Positions 33,055-41,689 are shown, counted from the stretch's first letter. The stretch is DNA of 54,618 bases from Saccharothrix deserti (GCF_009769385.1 NZ_VKAB01000052.1:1-54618); one strand, 5' to 3'. Notes: generated from the letters alone by a model not told the origin. Numbers and translations: made by a program.

Positions 33055-33330
33055 TCATGTTCGCGCGGAACGTACATGCGGCATGAACGGTTCGGGTTCG
33101 CCCATGCCCGCGCCGATCTTCGCGGCGAAAGGGTGCCCGTGGTGGTCGCCGGCCAGCTCGAAGAGGGTGTTCATCACCTCGCGGCTGGTGGTGCGGTCCG
33201 TGTCGGTCTCGACCGACAGGCCCTCGACCAGGATCTCCAGGACGCGCTACCGGGGTAGCACGGCGATGCGTGTGCGGACCTGCGCGCCCCACACGACCAG
33301 GAAGTCCACCGGGGATTCAGGTTCGGGCAT
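33055..33330 (-). pseudogene. Small protein gene interrupted by an in-frame TAG
   Basis: ATG at 33330 has GAGGGA upstream and reads MPEPESPVDFLVVWGAQVRT, RIAVLPR. TAG at 33249-33247 interrupts the frame, which then continues in phase as RVLEILVEGLSVETDTDRTT, SREVMNTLFELAGDHHGHPF to a TGA at 33055. Coding quality is equally good on both sides of the TAG, so it is a nonsense-mutated gene of 91 codons, or two short peptides. It follows the RAMA-domain gene by 29 bp and is probably co-transcribed. Family not recognised. Confidence 0.6.
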
Positions 33331-33359
33331 GGCGAGGTCCCTCGGACAGCGGTGGCGGG

Positions 33360-33818
33360 TTACCGCTCTTGCGGGGCGCGCAGTTCGGCGCGCAGGTCAT
33401 CCAGAACGCGGCCGTCGGCGGTCCGCTGCCACGCGCTCCAGCCGTGGTGGTGTGTGCCGCCGACTGCGGTCGCGGCGGCCGAGGGGGTGGCGAAGACCCG
33501 TTCGCCGGTGAGCAGGAGGGTGCCGTCCGTGCGGATGCGGGCGGTGTGTCGGACTTGGCCCGCGCGGCGGTCCCACACCAGCTCGTCGCCGACCTCCAGG
33601 AGCCTGGCGGTGAGCAGGTCGCTCACGACGGTGCCCGCCCACCGCAACGGCGAGGAGCCCGGCCGTTCGGAGGCCGGCACCATGTCGCGGCTGAGGGTCT
33701 CGACGGCGGCGTCGCGTGGCGAGTGAACGCGAGGCGCCGTTCCGAGCTGTGCGCACCGCGGGCCCGGCACCGCCGACCGCCCCACGGCGCGAGCGCGGGA
33801 AAGTCGCGCATTCGTCAA
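33360..33818 (-). CDS. RAMA-domain protein, possible restriction/modification-associated remnant
   Basis: The C-terminal 95 residues (VVSDLLTARLLEVGDELVWD, HTARIRTDGTLLLTGERVFA, TPSAAATAVGG, WSAWQRTADGRVLDDLRAEL) match the RAMA fold, a small domain found at the ends of restriction enzymes and DNA methylases that may sense DNA. Nothing catalytic precedes it. The first 55 residues are weakly coding and the start (TTG at 33818 or an internal GTG) is uncertain. It may be a stand-alone RAMA protein or the tail of a lost defence enzyme. The next gene downstream is the TAG-interrupted ORF. Confidence 0.6.
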   Translation of the reverse strand: MTNARLSRARAVGRSAVPGPRCAQLGTAPRVHSPRDAAVETLSRDMVPASERPGSSPLRWAGTVVSDLLTARLLEVGDELVWDRRAGQVRHTARIRTDGTLLLTGERVFATPSAAATAVGGTHHHGWSAWQRTADGRVLDDLRAELRAPQER

Positions 33819-33857
33819 CCCCCTTTGTTCCCAATGGTTTATCGATCGGTTGACGTG

Positions 33858-34021
33858 TATGGACGCTTCATGCGGACCGAGATGTCAATGCCGGTGCATG
33901 ATGCGCGAACGAAGTGGACCGGTTTGCACCAACGACACAGGCGAATCGGTGTCCGTCCACACAAGAAAAGTGTCTTTTTTGATGTACCGCTTGACTCCAT
34001 GCGCCGAAGGAAGCGTCCATA
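33858..34021. repeat. 164-bp segment bounded by 12-bp inverted repeats (MITE-like candidate)
   Basis: TATGGACGCTTC at 33858-33869 and its exact complement at 34010-34021 bracket a segment with no gene and locally low GC. It lies between the RAMA gene and an IS3 remnant. Size and ends would suit a miniature non-autonomous element, but no matching transposase ends were found in the window. Confidence 0.35.
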
Positions 34022-34059
34022 GTCGTACGGCCCGACAAACCACCGGATGCGCACCGGGT

Positions 34060-34378
34060 GAGGTTGTCCCCGAAGACCGGACACCGGGTTTTATGCCGCG
34101 AGGGCGAGGCCTTGACGATAGCCGACGCGGACTTCGTGTGGAGTGCGGTAGTCGAGTGTCGAATGTAGACGGTCGTGGTTGTAGTAGCTGAGGTAGGCGA
34201 ACACGTCTCGTCGGGCATCGTCGCGGGTGTCCCAGACGGTGGTGCCGATCTCGGTTTTGAGGGTGGCGAAGAACGACTCGGCGACCGCACTATCGAAGCA
34301 CGACCCGGTCCGCCCCACCGACGGGCGCATGCCGTGCCCGGCAAGTGTGGACCGGAACCGCCCAGAGGTGTATTGGGC
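34060..34378 (-). pseudogene. IS3-family transposase OrfB, C-terminal fragment
   Basis: The minus frame ends at 34091 and reads AQYTSGRFRSTLAGHGMRPS, VGRTGSCFDSAVAESFFATL, KTEIGTTVWDTRDDARRDV, YYNHDRLHSTLDYRTPHEVR. It contains the catalytic Glu (AVAESFFATLK) and the conserved C-terminus. The sequence just beyond the stop (34084-34060) looks like an IS3 right end. The upstream two thirds are missing: at 34379 an IS30-type element begins. Confidence 0.8.
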
Positions 34379-35688
34379 GGATTCCAGCGGTCGTCGCAAC
34401 ACAGGTGATCAACTGGCTTCGGCCAGGAGCCTAGCCAAACGCTCGGCGGGGGTGTCCCAGCCGAGCGTTTGCGTGGGCGGCGGTTGAGTTGGGCGGCGAC
34501 GGCGGCGAGGTCCTCGGGGCTGTGGACGGCGAGGTCGGTGCCTTTGGGGAAGTACTGGCGGAGCAGGCCGTTGGTGTTCTCGTTGGAGCCGCGTTGCCAG
34601 GGCGAGTGCGGGTCGCAGAAGTAGACCGGGATGTCGGTGGCGAGGGTGAACTCGTGGTGGCGGCTCATCTCGGAGCCCTGGTCCCAGGTCAGGGACCGGG
34701 TCAGGTGGGCGGGCAGGGTGGTGACGGTGGTGATCAGCGCGTCGCGGACCGCTTCGGCGGTGCGGTCGTGTCCCAGGTGCACGAGCATCACGTAGCGGGT
34801 GGTGCGTTCCACGAGGGTGCCGATGGCGGATTGCTGGTCGGCGCCGATGATGAGGTCGCCTTCCCAGTGGCCGGGGACGGCGCGGTCGTCGACCTGCGCC
34901 GGGCGGTCGCCGATCATGATCATCGGGGCGGTGAAGCGTGGCCGGCGTTGGTCGGCGGTGCGGCGGGGTTTGCGCACGGTGCGTCCGGTGCGCAGGGCGC
35001 GGGCCAGTTCGCGGCGCAGCTCGCCGCGGCCCTGGACGTAGAGGGCCTGGTAGATGGTCTCGTGGGACACGTGCAGCTCCGGCCGGTCGGGGTGGTCGTG
35101 GCGCAGCCGGTGGCGGATCTGCTCGGGGCTGCACCGGTCGTCGAGCATGTCCTGTACCAGCGTCCGCAGCTCGGGGTTCGCCGCGATCTTGCCGGATCTG
35201 GGCCGGGGGCGGCGGGCGTCGGCGCGGGCCTACGCCCGGTAGGGCCGGTACCCGCCGCCGGCGGGGTCGCCGTTGCGGCGCAGTTCCCGGCTGATCGTGG
35301 ACGGATCGCGCCCGAGTTCCCTGGCGATGGCCCGCACCCCGACCCCGGCCCGGTCCAGGTCCGCGATCGTCAGCCGATCGTCCTGGGACAGGAACCGGGG
35401 CGACACCGGCGGTCGGGCGAGGTCCGCCCGCGCGGGAGGGGCGGGCGACCGGTTGGGCTCCCGCTCCGCCCCACCCGCGCGGCCGTGCCGCCACCGGTGC
35501 CCGGTCCTGCGGTCGACCCCCACGATCCGGCATGCCTCGGCCGTGCCCACACCCTGCGCCACAAGATCAAGACAAGCCAGGCGCTCGGCGAGCAACTTCC
35601 TACGGCCCTGAGGCGACCGGTCCCCACGGATCTCGAACACCACAACAACCCCTGAACAAGTCAGGTGTTGCGACGACCGCTGGAATCC
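34379..35688 (-). mobile_element. IS30-family insertion sequence with both ends
   Basis: A perfect 24-bp terminal inverted repeat (GGATTCCAGCGGTCGTCGCA plus four bases) stands at 34379-34402 and, inverted, at 35665-35688. This gives a 1,310-bp element with an IS30-type transposase. The left flank is IS3 transposase and the right flank is a secreted-protein gene, with no evident target duplication. The present flanks were probably brought together by recombination or deletion, not a single insertion. Confidence 0.88.
34409..35643 (-). pseudogene. IS30 transposase, one nonsense and one frameshift mutation
   Basis: The start is a GTG at 35643. The N-terminal HTH part (LTIADLDRAGVGVRAIAREL, GRDPSTISRELRRNGDP) is followed by an in-frame TAG at 35232-35230. 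In the same frame come SPEQIRHRLRHDHPDRPELH, SHETIYQALYVQGRGELRRE and the DDE core (GHWEGDLIIGADQQSAIGTL, LTWDQGSEMSRH, WQRGSNENTNGLLRQYFPKG). Near 34460 a frameshift separates the final TLGWDTPAERLARLLAEAS. The catalytic residues (D, D, E) are visible, but two lesions should inactivate it. Confidence 0.85.
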
Positions 35689-36092
35689 ACCGTGCCGTCA
35701 TCGCCACGGGTGTTGCCGCTGATCGCCTCACCCACTTGCCCGGTGACGAGCACCGTGCGGCTTCCGGACGCGGAGATACGCATCAGCTCCGGTCCATGGG
35801 TGCGCTGGCACACCGCGCAACTGCCGAGCAAGGACAGGGTCATCGAGCCGTCGGGGTTGACGGTGATGTTCTCGGGGATCTCGCCGGCGGCGTAGTCGAA
35901 CGTCGCCGCGGTCCGTACGTCGGTGACAACGGACCCGCGATACGAGTGCCCCGTCCCTGCGGACGCGGACGTCGCCGACCCCAGGACGGCCGCCGTCGCG
36001 GTGACCACCAGCGCGATTCCGACGTTCTTCCTCAGCAAACGCCTTGCGCTCGATGCACTGCGCCGGGCCGTTTGCCGGCTTTGCTTCTGCAT
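35689..36092 (-). pseudogene. Secreted SMP-30/gluconolactonase-like protein, cut by IS30
   Basis: ATG at 36092 follows GGGGAGAG. A long Arg-rich n-region (MQKQSRQTARRSASSARRLL) and a hydrophobic core (VGIALVVTATAAVLGSATSA) form a signal peptide. The mature start (FDYAAGEIPENITVNPDGSM, TLSLLG, ELMRISASGSRTVLVTGQ) resembles the first blades of SMP-30/NHL-type secreted proteins. The gene ends at the IS30 terminal repeat (35688), so about two thirds of the propeller is missing. Confidence 0.65.
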
Positions 36093-36124
36093 GACTCTCC
36101 CCTGAACCCGTCGTGTGCGTCCGT

Positions 36125-36560
36125 TCAGCCGCCGTTGAGTGCTTCGTCCAGTGCGGTGGTTCGGGCCTGGAGGAAGGCCTGGGAGAGGGCGGTTTTCGCT
36201 TCGACGGAGTCGAAGGCGTGGTAGGCGCCGGGCACTACGCGCAAGGCGCAGGCGACGCCGGCCTGCTGCAGTCGCCGGGCGTATGTGACGTCCTCGTCGT
36301 GGAACAGGTCGTTGGTGCCGACGCCGATCCATGCGGGCGGCAGGCCGGAAAGGTCGCCGTAGCGGGCCGGCGCGGCCAGCGGGGACACGTCGCCGTCCGC
36401 GGTGGCGGGGCCGAGGTAGGCGCGCCAGCCGAACCGGTTGCTTTTCTGGCTCCACATGCGTAGCCGCCGCGGGTCGATGTCGGTTCGGGTGGTGGTCCGG
36501 TCGTCCAGCATCGGGTAGGACAGCAATTGCAGGACCGGGCGGATCTCGCCGCGACGGTCC
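36125..36560 (-). pseudogene. HSL-family esterase, C-terminal half
   Basis: The frame reads GEIRPVLQLLSYPMLDDRTT, RFGWRAYLGPA, LSGLPPAWIGVGTNDLFHDE, CALRVVPGAYHAFDS to a stop at 36125. It holds the catalytic Asp (DLFHDED) and His (YHAFD) of alpha/beta hydrolase fold-3 esterases. The HGGG oxyanion hole and the GDSAGG nucleophile are missing because homology stops at a shift near 36555. A fragment with an HGGG motif of the same fold lies at 52.7 kb. Confidence 0.75.
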
Positions 36561-36776
36561 CTGCTCGGCCAACAGGCCAATGGCTGCCCGCGCAAGCCAC
36601 TCCGGGACGTCATCGGCCCTCGCCCGCCGTGGCACGTCTCTCACGCCTTCACATGGATCGACAACTGACGACGATCCTCCTACCGCACGCACGCCAACAA
36701 CGCGCGTGCCGGAACGATCAGTTCGACCGGTGACTCACAGCGTCGGGCGCCGATGCGTCATCCGTAAACTTCCATC

Positions 36777-37268
36777 ATGGAACGGACGAGCTTTCAAGGC
36801 ATGAACTGCCCGATCGCGCTGGCGCTGGAGCGGGTCGGCGAGTGGTGGAGCATCCTCATCCTGCGGGACGCGACACACGGCATCACCCGGTTCGACGGGT
36901 TCCAGAAGAGCCTGGGCATCTCACCGAACTCGCTGGCCCGCCGACTCGGCACCCTCGTCCATGCCGGTCTCCTCGAGCGACGCCGCTACAGCGAACGCCC
37001 TCCGCGGGACGAGTACGTCCTCACCGAGGCCGGGCACGCATTCCGCCCGGTGCTCGTCGCCCTGTACGCCTTCGGCATCAGCCACTTCCCGCCGGAGGAG
37101 CCGAACGTCCGTCTGGTGGACAAGGAGTCGGGCACCGATGTCGATCCGCTGCTGATCGACCGCTTGACCGGCCACCCCCTCGACGAGGAGCACGCCACGT
37201 TCCTACCGGGACCGTCTGCGGACGACCTGCTCCGAGCAGCACTCGAACGGAGGAACGGGGCCTCGTGA
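36777..37268 (+). CDS. HxlR-family winged-helix regulator
   Basis: A 163-residue regulator. The HxlR hallmark Cys is in MNCPIALALERVGEWWSILI, and the winged helix follows (RFDGFQKSLGISPNSLARRL, LLERRRYSERPPRDEYVLT). No Shine-Dalgarno sequence precedes the ATG, and a TAAACT -10-like box sits at 36765-36770, 7 bp before it, which suits a leaderless transcript. It lies 262 bp upstream of the ligase gene at 37531 in the same direction and may control it. Confidence 0.9.
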   Translation: MERTSFQGMNCPIALALERVGEWWSILILRDATHGITRFDGFQKSLGISPNSLARRLGTLVHAGLLERRRYSERPPRDEYVLTEAGHAFRPVLVALYAFGISHFPPEEPNVRLVDKESGTDVDPLLIDRLTGHPLDEEHATFLPGPSADDLLRAALERRNGAS

Positions 37269-37285
37269 GCGACTGGTGACTTCCA

Positions 37286-37301
37286 TAACGATAGCTAGTT
37301 A
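37286..37301. promoter_or_regulatory. Candidate operator (imperfect dyad)
   Basis: TAACGATAGCTAGTTA is an imperfect palindrome centred on TAGCTA, in an unusually AT-rich patch between the HxlR gene and the acyl-CoA ligase. Position and symmetry suit binding by the HxlR protein encoded just upstream. No experimental support; symmetry is only partial. Confidence 0.3.
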
Positions 37302-37530
37302 CTTGCGTGATGGTAGTAGCTCTCCTAGTGTTGGCGCTTGAGTCCACAAGCGAGTGTGAGCACCTCCTTCCCGGGATCGGTCACAGGCCGCAGATCGAGT
37401 GCCCGACGAGTTCGCCGCCCGCGTCCTGACGGTTCCGCCGATGCGGAGCGTGTCGTCAACGCCCTCCCGCACAGCGCAGCGACGACTCCCTGACCACTCC
37501 GATCGCCTACACGAGTAATGGAGACCAGTC

Positions 37531-39120
37531 ATGGGTTTCGCCAGCCCGTTCCCCGACGTGCACATCCCCGAAGTGAGCGTGTTCGACCTGCTTTTCAGAG
37601 ACATCGGCCAGACGGATCCGGACCGGATCGCGCTCGTCGATGCCGCGGGTGGCGTGCGGACCACCTACTGGGAGCTCATCGAGCGGATCAACGCGACAGC
37701 CGGCGCACTGGCCGCTCGAGGTATCGGCGTGGGGGCCGTGGTGGGTCTGCTGGCGCCGAACTCGTCCCTGTTCGCCGTGGCCTTCCACGGCATTCTGCGG
37801 GCCGGTGCCACCGCGACCACCATCAACGCGTTGTTCACCGCCCATGACGTCGCCAAACAGCTCACCGACGCGAACGCGACGATGCTGATCACCGTCCGCG
37901 CGTTGCTGCCGCAGGCACGGGAGGCGGCACAGACCGTCGGGATCGCACCGGAGAACCTGATCGTCCTCGACGGCGACGGTGAAACCGCCACCGGACACCC
38001 GAACGCCGACGACCTGTTCGCCCCGGGCGCCCCGGCACCACAGGTCGACTTCGATCCCGCCACGCACCTGGCGGTGTTGCCCCACAGCTCCGGAACCACG
38101 GGCCACCCCAAGGGCGTCATGCTCACCCACCGGAACCTGGTGGCCAACATGGCGCAGATCCGGCCGCTGCTCGCGATGAGGTCCGACGACAAGATCCTCG
38201 CGGTGCTGCCGTTCTTCCACATCTACGGCATGACGGTGCTGCTCAACGCCGCGTTGCAAGCGCGGGCGACATTGGTCGTCATGCCCCGGTTCGACCTGAC
38301 CGAATTCCTGGACACCATCCAGGAACACCGGGTCACCTACGGCTTCATCGCTCCTCCGGTCGCGGTGGCGCTGGCCAAGCACCCGCTGGTCGACCAGTAC
38401 GACCTGTCATCGCTGCACACCATCGTGTCCGGCGCCGCACCGCTGGACGCCGAACTCGGCACCGCCGTGGCCAAGCGGCTGGACGTGCGGATGAACCAGG
38501 GCTACGGCATGAGCGAGCTGAGCCCGGTCAGCCACAGCATGCCCGCGGACGGCGGCCGGGAACGCTTCGGCGAGGTCGCACCGCTGAGCTCGTGCGGCTG
38601 GCCCGTCCCCAACACGATCAACAAGATCGTCGACCCCGCCACCGGCGACGAAGTCACCTACCCCGCGGAAGGGCTGAGCGAGCCGGGCGAGTTGTGGGTC
38701 AAGGGGCCGAACGTGATGACCGGCTACCTGGGCAACGAGGAGGAGACCACCGCCGCGATCGACCGCGACGGGTTCCTGCACACCGGCGACCTCGCCCGCG
38801 TCGACCACACCGGCCGGGTGTTCATCGTCGACCGGCTCAAGGAACTGATCAAGTTCAAGGGCTACCAGGTTCCACCCGCCGAACTCGAAGCCCTGCTGCT
38901 CACCCACCCGGCCATCATCGACACAGCGGTCATCGGGGTCACCGACGACGACGGTGAGGAGATTCCCAAGGCCTTCGTCGTCCGCCGCCCCGCCCGACCA
39001 CGTGACACGCACGCGGCCGCCGGAGGCGCTCGACAGGCGGCTCCGGCGGCCTGCCGCGGTTCGTCACGAGGCGCGGCGCCACGCACGAACCGCGGATCAG
39101 GCGTTGGCGCCCTGGGGTAG
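37531..39120 (+). CDS. 4-coumarate-CoA-ligase-like acyl-CoA ligase with altered C-terminus
   Basis: ATG at 37531. A normal ligase N-terminal domain has the P-loop HSSGTTGHPKGVMLTHRN near residue 187, the FFHIYGMTVLLNAALQ block, YGMSELSPVSH near 325, and HTGDLARVDHTGRVFIVDRL near 415, then KELIKFKGYQVPPAELEALL. After KAFVVRRPA (about residue 486) the sequence becomes low-quality (RPRDTHAAAGGARQAAPAAC) and lacks the A10 block with the catalytic Lys. The 3' end overlaps the convergent LLM gene by 24 bp. Adenylation should be impaired; probably truncated by a frameshift or deletion near 38990. Confidence 0.75.
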   Translation: MGFASPFPDVHIPEVSVFDLLFRDIGQTDPDRIALVDAAGGVRTTYWELIERINATAGALAARGIGVGAVVGLLAPNSSLFAVAFHGILRAGATATTINALFTAHDVAKQLTDANATMLITVRALLPQAREAAQTVGIAPENLIVLDGDGETATGHPNADDLFAPGAPAPQVDFDPATHLAVLPHSSGTTGHPKGVMLTHRNLVANMAQIRPLLAMRSDDKILAVLPFFHIYGMTVLLNAALQARATLVVMPRFDLTEFLDTIQEHRVTYGFIAPPVAVALAKHPLVDQYDLSSLHTIVSGAAPLDAELGTAVAKRLDVRMNQGYGMSELSPVSHSMPADGGRERFGEVAPLSSCGWPVPNTINKIVDPATGDEVTYPAEGLSEPGELWVKGPNVMTGYLGNEEETTAAIDRDGFLHTGDLARVDHTGRVFIVDRLKELIKFKGYQVPPAELEALLLTHPAIIDTAVIGVTDDDGEEIPKAFVVRRPARPRDTHAAAGGARQAAPAACRGSSRGAAPRTNRGSGVGALG

Positions 39121-39984
39121 GAGTGCCTCGCCGAGCATGCGCCAGTACCGCGTTGCGGACTCGCCCGGCTCGATCCCGATCACCTGCACCGCGACGTGAT
39201 CGGCGCCGGCCTCGACGTGAGCCTGGAGCTTCTCGGCGATGTTGTCCAGGTCGCCCCAGAACACGAGGTCGTCGACGATGCGGTCGCTGCCGTTGGCGAT
39301 CTCCTCCTCCGAGTAGCCCAGCCGACGGAACTTCGCGATGTTGTACGGGGTGTTCAGATAGATGTGCAGGTGCTCCCGCGCGATCGCGCGGGCCTTGTCG
39401 GGGTCGGACTCGAACAGCACCGCGTGCTCGACGCCCAGGAACGCGTCCGGCCCGAGGATCTCGCGCGCCTGCGCGGTATGCGCCACGTTGACGTGATAGG
39501 TCTGCGCGCCGGCGGTGCGTTCGCGAGCCAGGTGGAGCATCTTGGGCCCGTACGCGGCCATGATGCGGCGCATCGGAGCCTTCGGCATGGGGTTGGGCGT
39601 CTCCAGTGCGTCCATCTCGTCGAGGTACGCGGTCATGGCCGCCAGGGGCTTGGCCCCCGGCTGTCCGCCGCCGACGCCCAGCCCGAGCACGTGCCGGTCG
39701 GGGTAGGCGTCGGCCAACAGGAGGGCGGCGCCGTAAGCCCACCGGGCCCCGCGTGACCAGATCTGCGCGATGCCGTTGACGACGCTCATCTGCTCGGTGC
39801 AGGAGAGCAGATAGCCGGCGTGCGTGAGCGCGTCGCGCCCGAGGAGCTCGGGGATCCACAACGCGCGCCAACCCTGCTCCTCCAGTTCCTGAACCGACTC
39901 GCGTATCCGCGCTGCCGGCTGGACCTCGAAGTCGAAGGTGTAGACCCCGAACGTCCCGAGAGCCAGGCCATCGATGTCGCCCAT
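39097..39984 (-). CDS. LLM-class (luciferase-like) F420-dependent oxidoreductase
   Basis: ATG at 39984 follows GGGGGGA and gives 295 residues. The protein has the luciferase-like TIM barrel pattern: LGTFGVYTFDFEVQPAARIR, LEEQGWRALWIPELLGRDAL, VLGLGVGGGQPGAKPLAAMT, MAAYGPKMLHLARERTAGA, VDDLVFWGDLDNIAEKLQAH. It resembles the F420-dependent subfamily with a short insertion region. Substrate unknown. Divergent from the TetR gene at 40040, whose likely operator covers the shared promoter. Confidence 0.88.
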   Translation of the reverse strand: MGDIDGLALGTFGVYTFDFEVQPAARIRESVQELEEQGWRALWIPELLGRDALTHAGYLLSCTEQMSVVNGIAQIWSRGARWAYGAALLLADAYPDRHVLGLGVGGGQPGAKPLAAMTAYLDEMDALETPNPMPKAPMRRIMAAYGPKMLHLARERTAGAQTYHVNVAHTAQAREILGPDAFLGVEHAVLFESDPDKARAIAREHLHIYLNTPYNIAKFRRLGYSEEEIANGSDRIVDDLVFWGDLDNIAEKLQAHVEAGADHVAVQVIGIEPGESATRYWRMLGEALLPQGANA

Positions 39985-40010
39985 CGAACATCCCCCCGTA
40001 CGATTGCAGT

Positions 40011-40024
40011 AGACAGACCTGTCT
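40011..40024. promoter_or_regulatory. TetR-type operator between divergent genes
   Basis: AGACAGACCTGTCT is a perfect 6-2-6 palindrome, 26 bp before the LLM start and 15 bp before the TetR start. This arrangement is typical of an operator through which the TetR protein represses both itself and the divergent enzyme gene. The palindrome is seen directly; the regulator pairing is inferred from position. Confidence 0.7.
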
Positions 40025-40039
40025 GTTAACTTACACGTC

Positions 40040-40621
40040 GTGAGCACCGCGTCAACGCGACGTCCCGCCCGGGATCGCATCCTCGACACCGCCTGCGAGC
40101 TGTTCTACGCCCACGGCATCCACGCCGTAGGGGTGGACCGGTTGATCGCCGAGTCGGGAGTCGCCAAGGCCACGCTGTACAAGCAGTTCCCCAGCAAGGA
40201 TGACGTGGTCGCCGCCTACCTGCGGCGGATGGACGACAGGTGGCAGCGCGGGCTGCGTTCGACGGCGCTCGCGGCCGGGGACGACCCGCGCGAACAACTC
40301 GTCGGCGTCTTCGTCGCACTGGAGCACGCGGCGCGAGAGGGCACGCTCGGCTGCGCGTTCATCAACGCGGCGGCGGAGTACCACCCCGGCAGCACCGCGC
40401 ACGCCATCACCGCCGAGCACAAGCGCGCTGTGCGCGCCTGGGTGCGCGACCTGACCGCCGCGGCCGGCGCCGCGGACCCCGACACGCTCGCACTCCAGCT
40501 CACACTCCTCATCGACGGCACGCTGGCGGCGACGCGCGTCGAACACGCCGATGTCGCCGCCGGCGCGGCCAGGCAGGCGGCGCAAGCCATGATCGACTCG
40601 GCCTGCCCGCAACCCGACTGA
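40040..40621 (+). CDS. TetR-family repressor
   Basis: A GTG start gives 193 residues. The N-terminal HTH reads RILDTACELFYAHGIHAVGV, DRLIAESGVAKATLYKQFPS, KDDVVAAYL. The C-terminal half (EGTLGCAFINAAAEYHPGST and the LLIDGTLAATRVEH region) resembles the TetR subgroup common next to oxidoreductases. It lies 55 bp from the divergent LLM oxidoreductase and probably senses a substrate of that enzyme. Confidence 0.92.
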   Translation: MSTASTRRPARDRILDTACELFYAHGIHAVGVDRLIAESGVAKATLYKQFPSKDDVVAAYLRRMDDRWQRGLRSTALAAGDDPREQLVGVFVALEHAAREGTLGCAFINAAAEYHPGSTAHAITAEHKRAVRAWVRDLTAAAGAADPDTLALQLTLLIDGTLAATRVEHADVAAGAARQAAQAMIDSACPQPD

Positions 40622-40683
40622 CCCTGTCGGACTCATAACGCCCGGCGGCTTCCTTGCCGATCACCGCCCCACCCGAATAGCAT

Positions 40684-40697
40684 TACGACCATAATTC
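40684..40697. promoter_or_regulatory. Dispersed 14-bp motif, copy 1
   Basis: The minus strand reads GAATTATGGTCGTA. Near-identical copies are at 46539-46552 (GAATTATGACCGTA) and 50413-50426 (minus, GAATTATGGTCGCA). This copy lies 184 bp upstream of the SDR/enoyl-CoA hydratase chimera. A shared operator is possible. Confidence 0.4.
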
Positions 40698-40880
40698 AAT
40701 GACCGGGCTCACGACGACCGACGACTCGACCGGCGCTCGTTCCGAGAGGGGTGCCAGGCCGCGCCACCACCTGCCCGGCACCCCTTCCCAACCGGCTTCC
40801 GGGACGCGCCCACCAGTCATCACCGGCCCGGCGGCGTCGATCCGAGCATCGCGGCTTTCTCACTTACCAGGAGCTTCTTC

Positions 40881-41600
40881 GTGGACCTCTCCACCAGCAC
40901 CGTCCTCGTCACCGGAGCCAACCGCGGGTTCGGCCGGGCGCTCACCAACGCCCTGCGCGTCCAACTCGCCGACCAGGACATCCTGGTGGCCGGACTGCAC
41001 GTCGGCTACATGGACACCGACATGACCGCAGGCGTCACCGCGCACAAATCCGACCCCACCGACATCGCCCGCATCGCGGCCATCCGTGGCCGCACCCGCG
41101 GCGCCGGCAACGAGCTGGCGCTCGCCTGCGACCTGCGGTACGCCAGTCGCGAGAAGGCGTTCTTCGGCCAGCCCGAGGTCGGTATCGGAATCGTTCCCGG
41201 CGGAGGTGGAACCGAGCGACTCCCCCGACCCATCGGCCGCGACCGGGCGCTCGAGGCCATCCTCGGCAGCGCCGACTACGACGCCGACGTGGCCGAGCGC
41301 TGGGGATGGGTCACGCGAGCCCTGCCCGACGCGGAACTCGACGCCTTCGTCGACGCGACGGTCGCCCGCCTCGCCTCCTTCGACCGGCAGGCATTGGCGA
41401 CCGCGAAGGCGATGGTCAACCGAGCGACACTGCCGCCGGACGCCGACCTGGTCACCAGGTACGGCGAGTTCGTGGACTCGCTGACGAACCCGGGATACCT
41501 GGTTCGCGCGGCGGCGCTCGGCGCGCTGGTCGCCGACAAGGGTCTCGACGTCGAATACCACCTGGGCGAGTACCTCGGCCTGGCCAACCAGACCACCTGA
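40881..41600 (+). CDS. In-frame chimera: short-chain dehydrogenase start fused to enoyl-CoA hydratase
   Basis: The GTG at 40881 follows AGGAG. Residues 1-20 (MDLSTSTVLVTGANRGFGRA) are an SDR start with the TGxxxGxG cofactor motif. Residues 30-65 (HVGYMDTDMTAGVTAHKSDP) are the SDR C-terminal block, so the SDR catalytic middle with the YxxxK motif is gone. From about residue 70 the protein is an enoyl-CoA hydratase/isomerase (RTRGAGNELALACDLRYASR, FFGQPEVGIGIVPGGGGTER) to a normal C-terminus. The crotonase part lacks its first 90 residues. The reading frame is preserved through both joins. Activity of either half is doubtful. Confidence 0.8.
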   Translation: MDLSTSTVLVTGANRGFGRALTNALRVQLADQDILVAGLHVGYMDTDMTAGVTAHKSDPTDIARIAAIRGRTRGAGNELALACDLRYASREKAFFGQPEVGIGIVPGGGGTERLPRPIGRDRALEAILGSADYDADVAERWGWVTRALPDAELDAFVDATVARLASFDRQALATAKAMVNRATLPPDADLVTRYGEFVDSLTNPGYLVRAAALGALVADKGLDVEYHLGEYLGLANQTT

Positions 41601-41689
41601 TCACTTCTCGCCGCGGGAGAGCCCGACCGCGATGCTCGACAAGGCCGACTCACCCGTAGCGTTCTGCCGCGTCGGCAGATTCCACGGTC

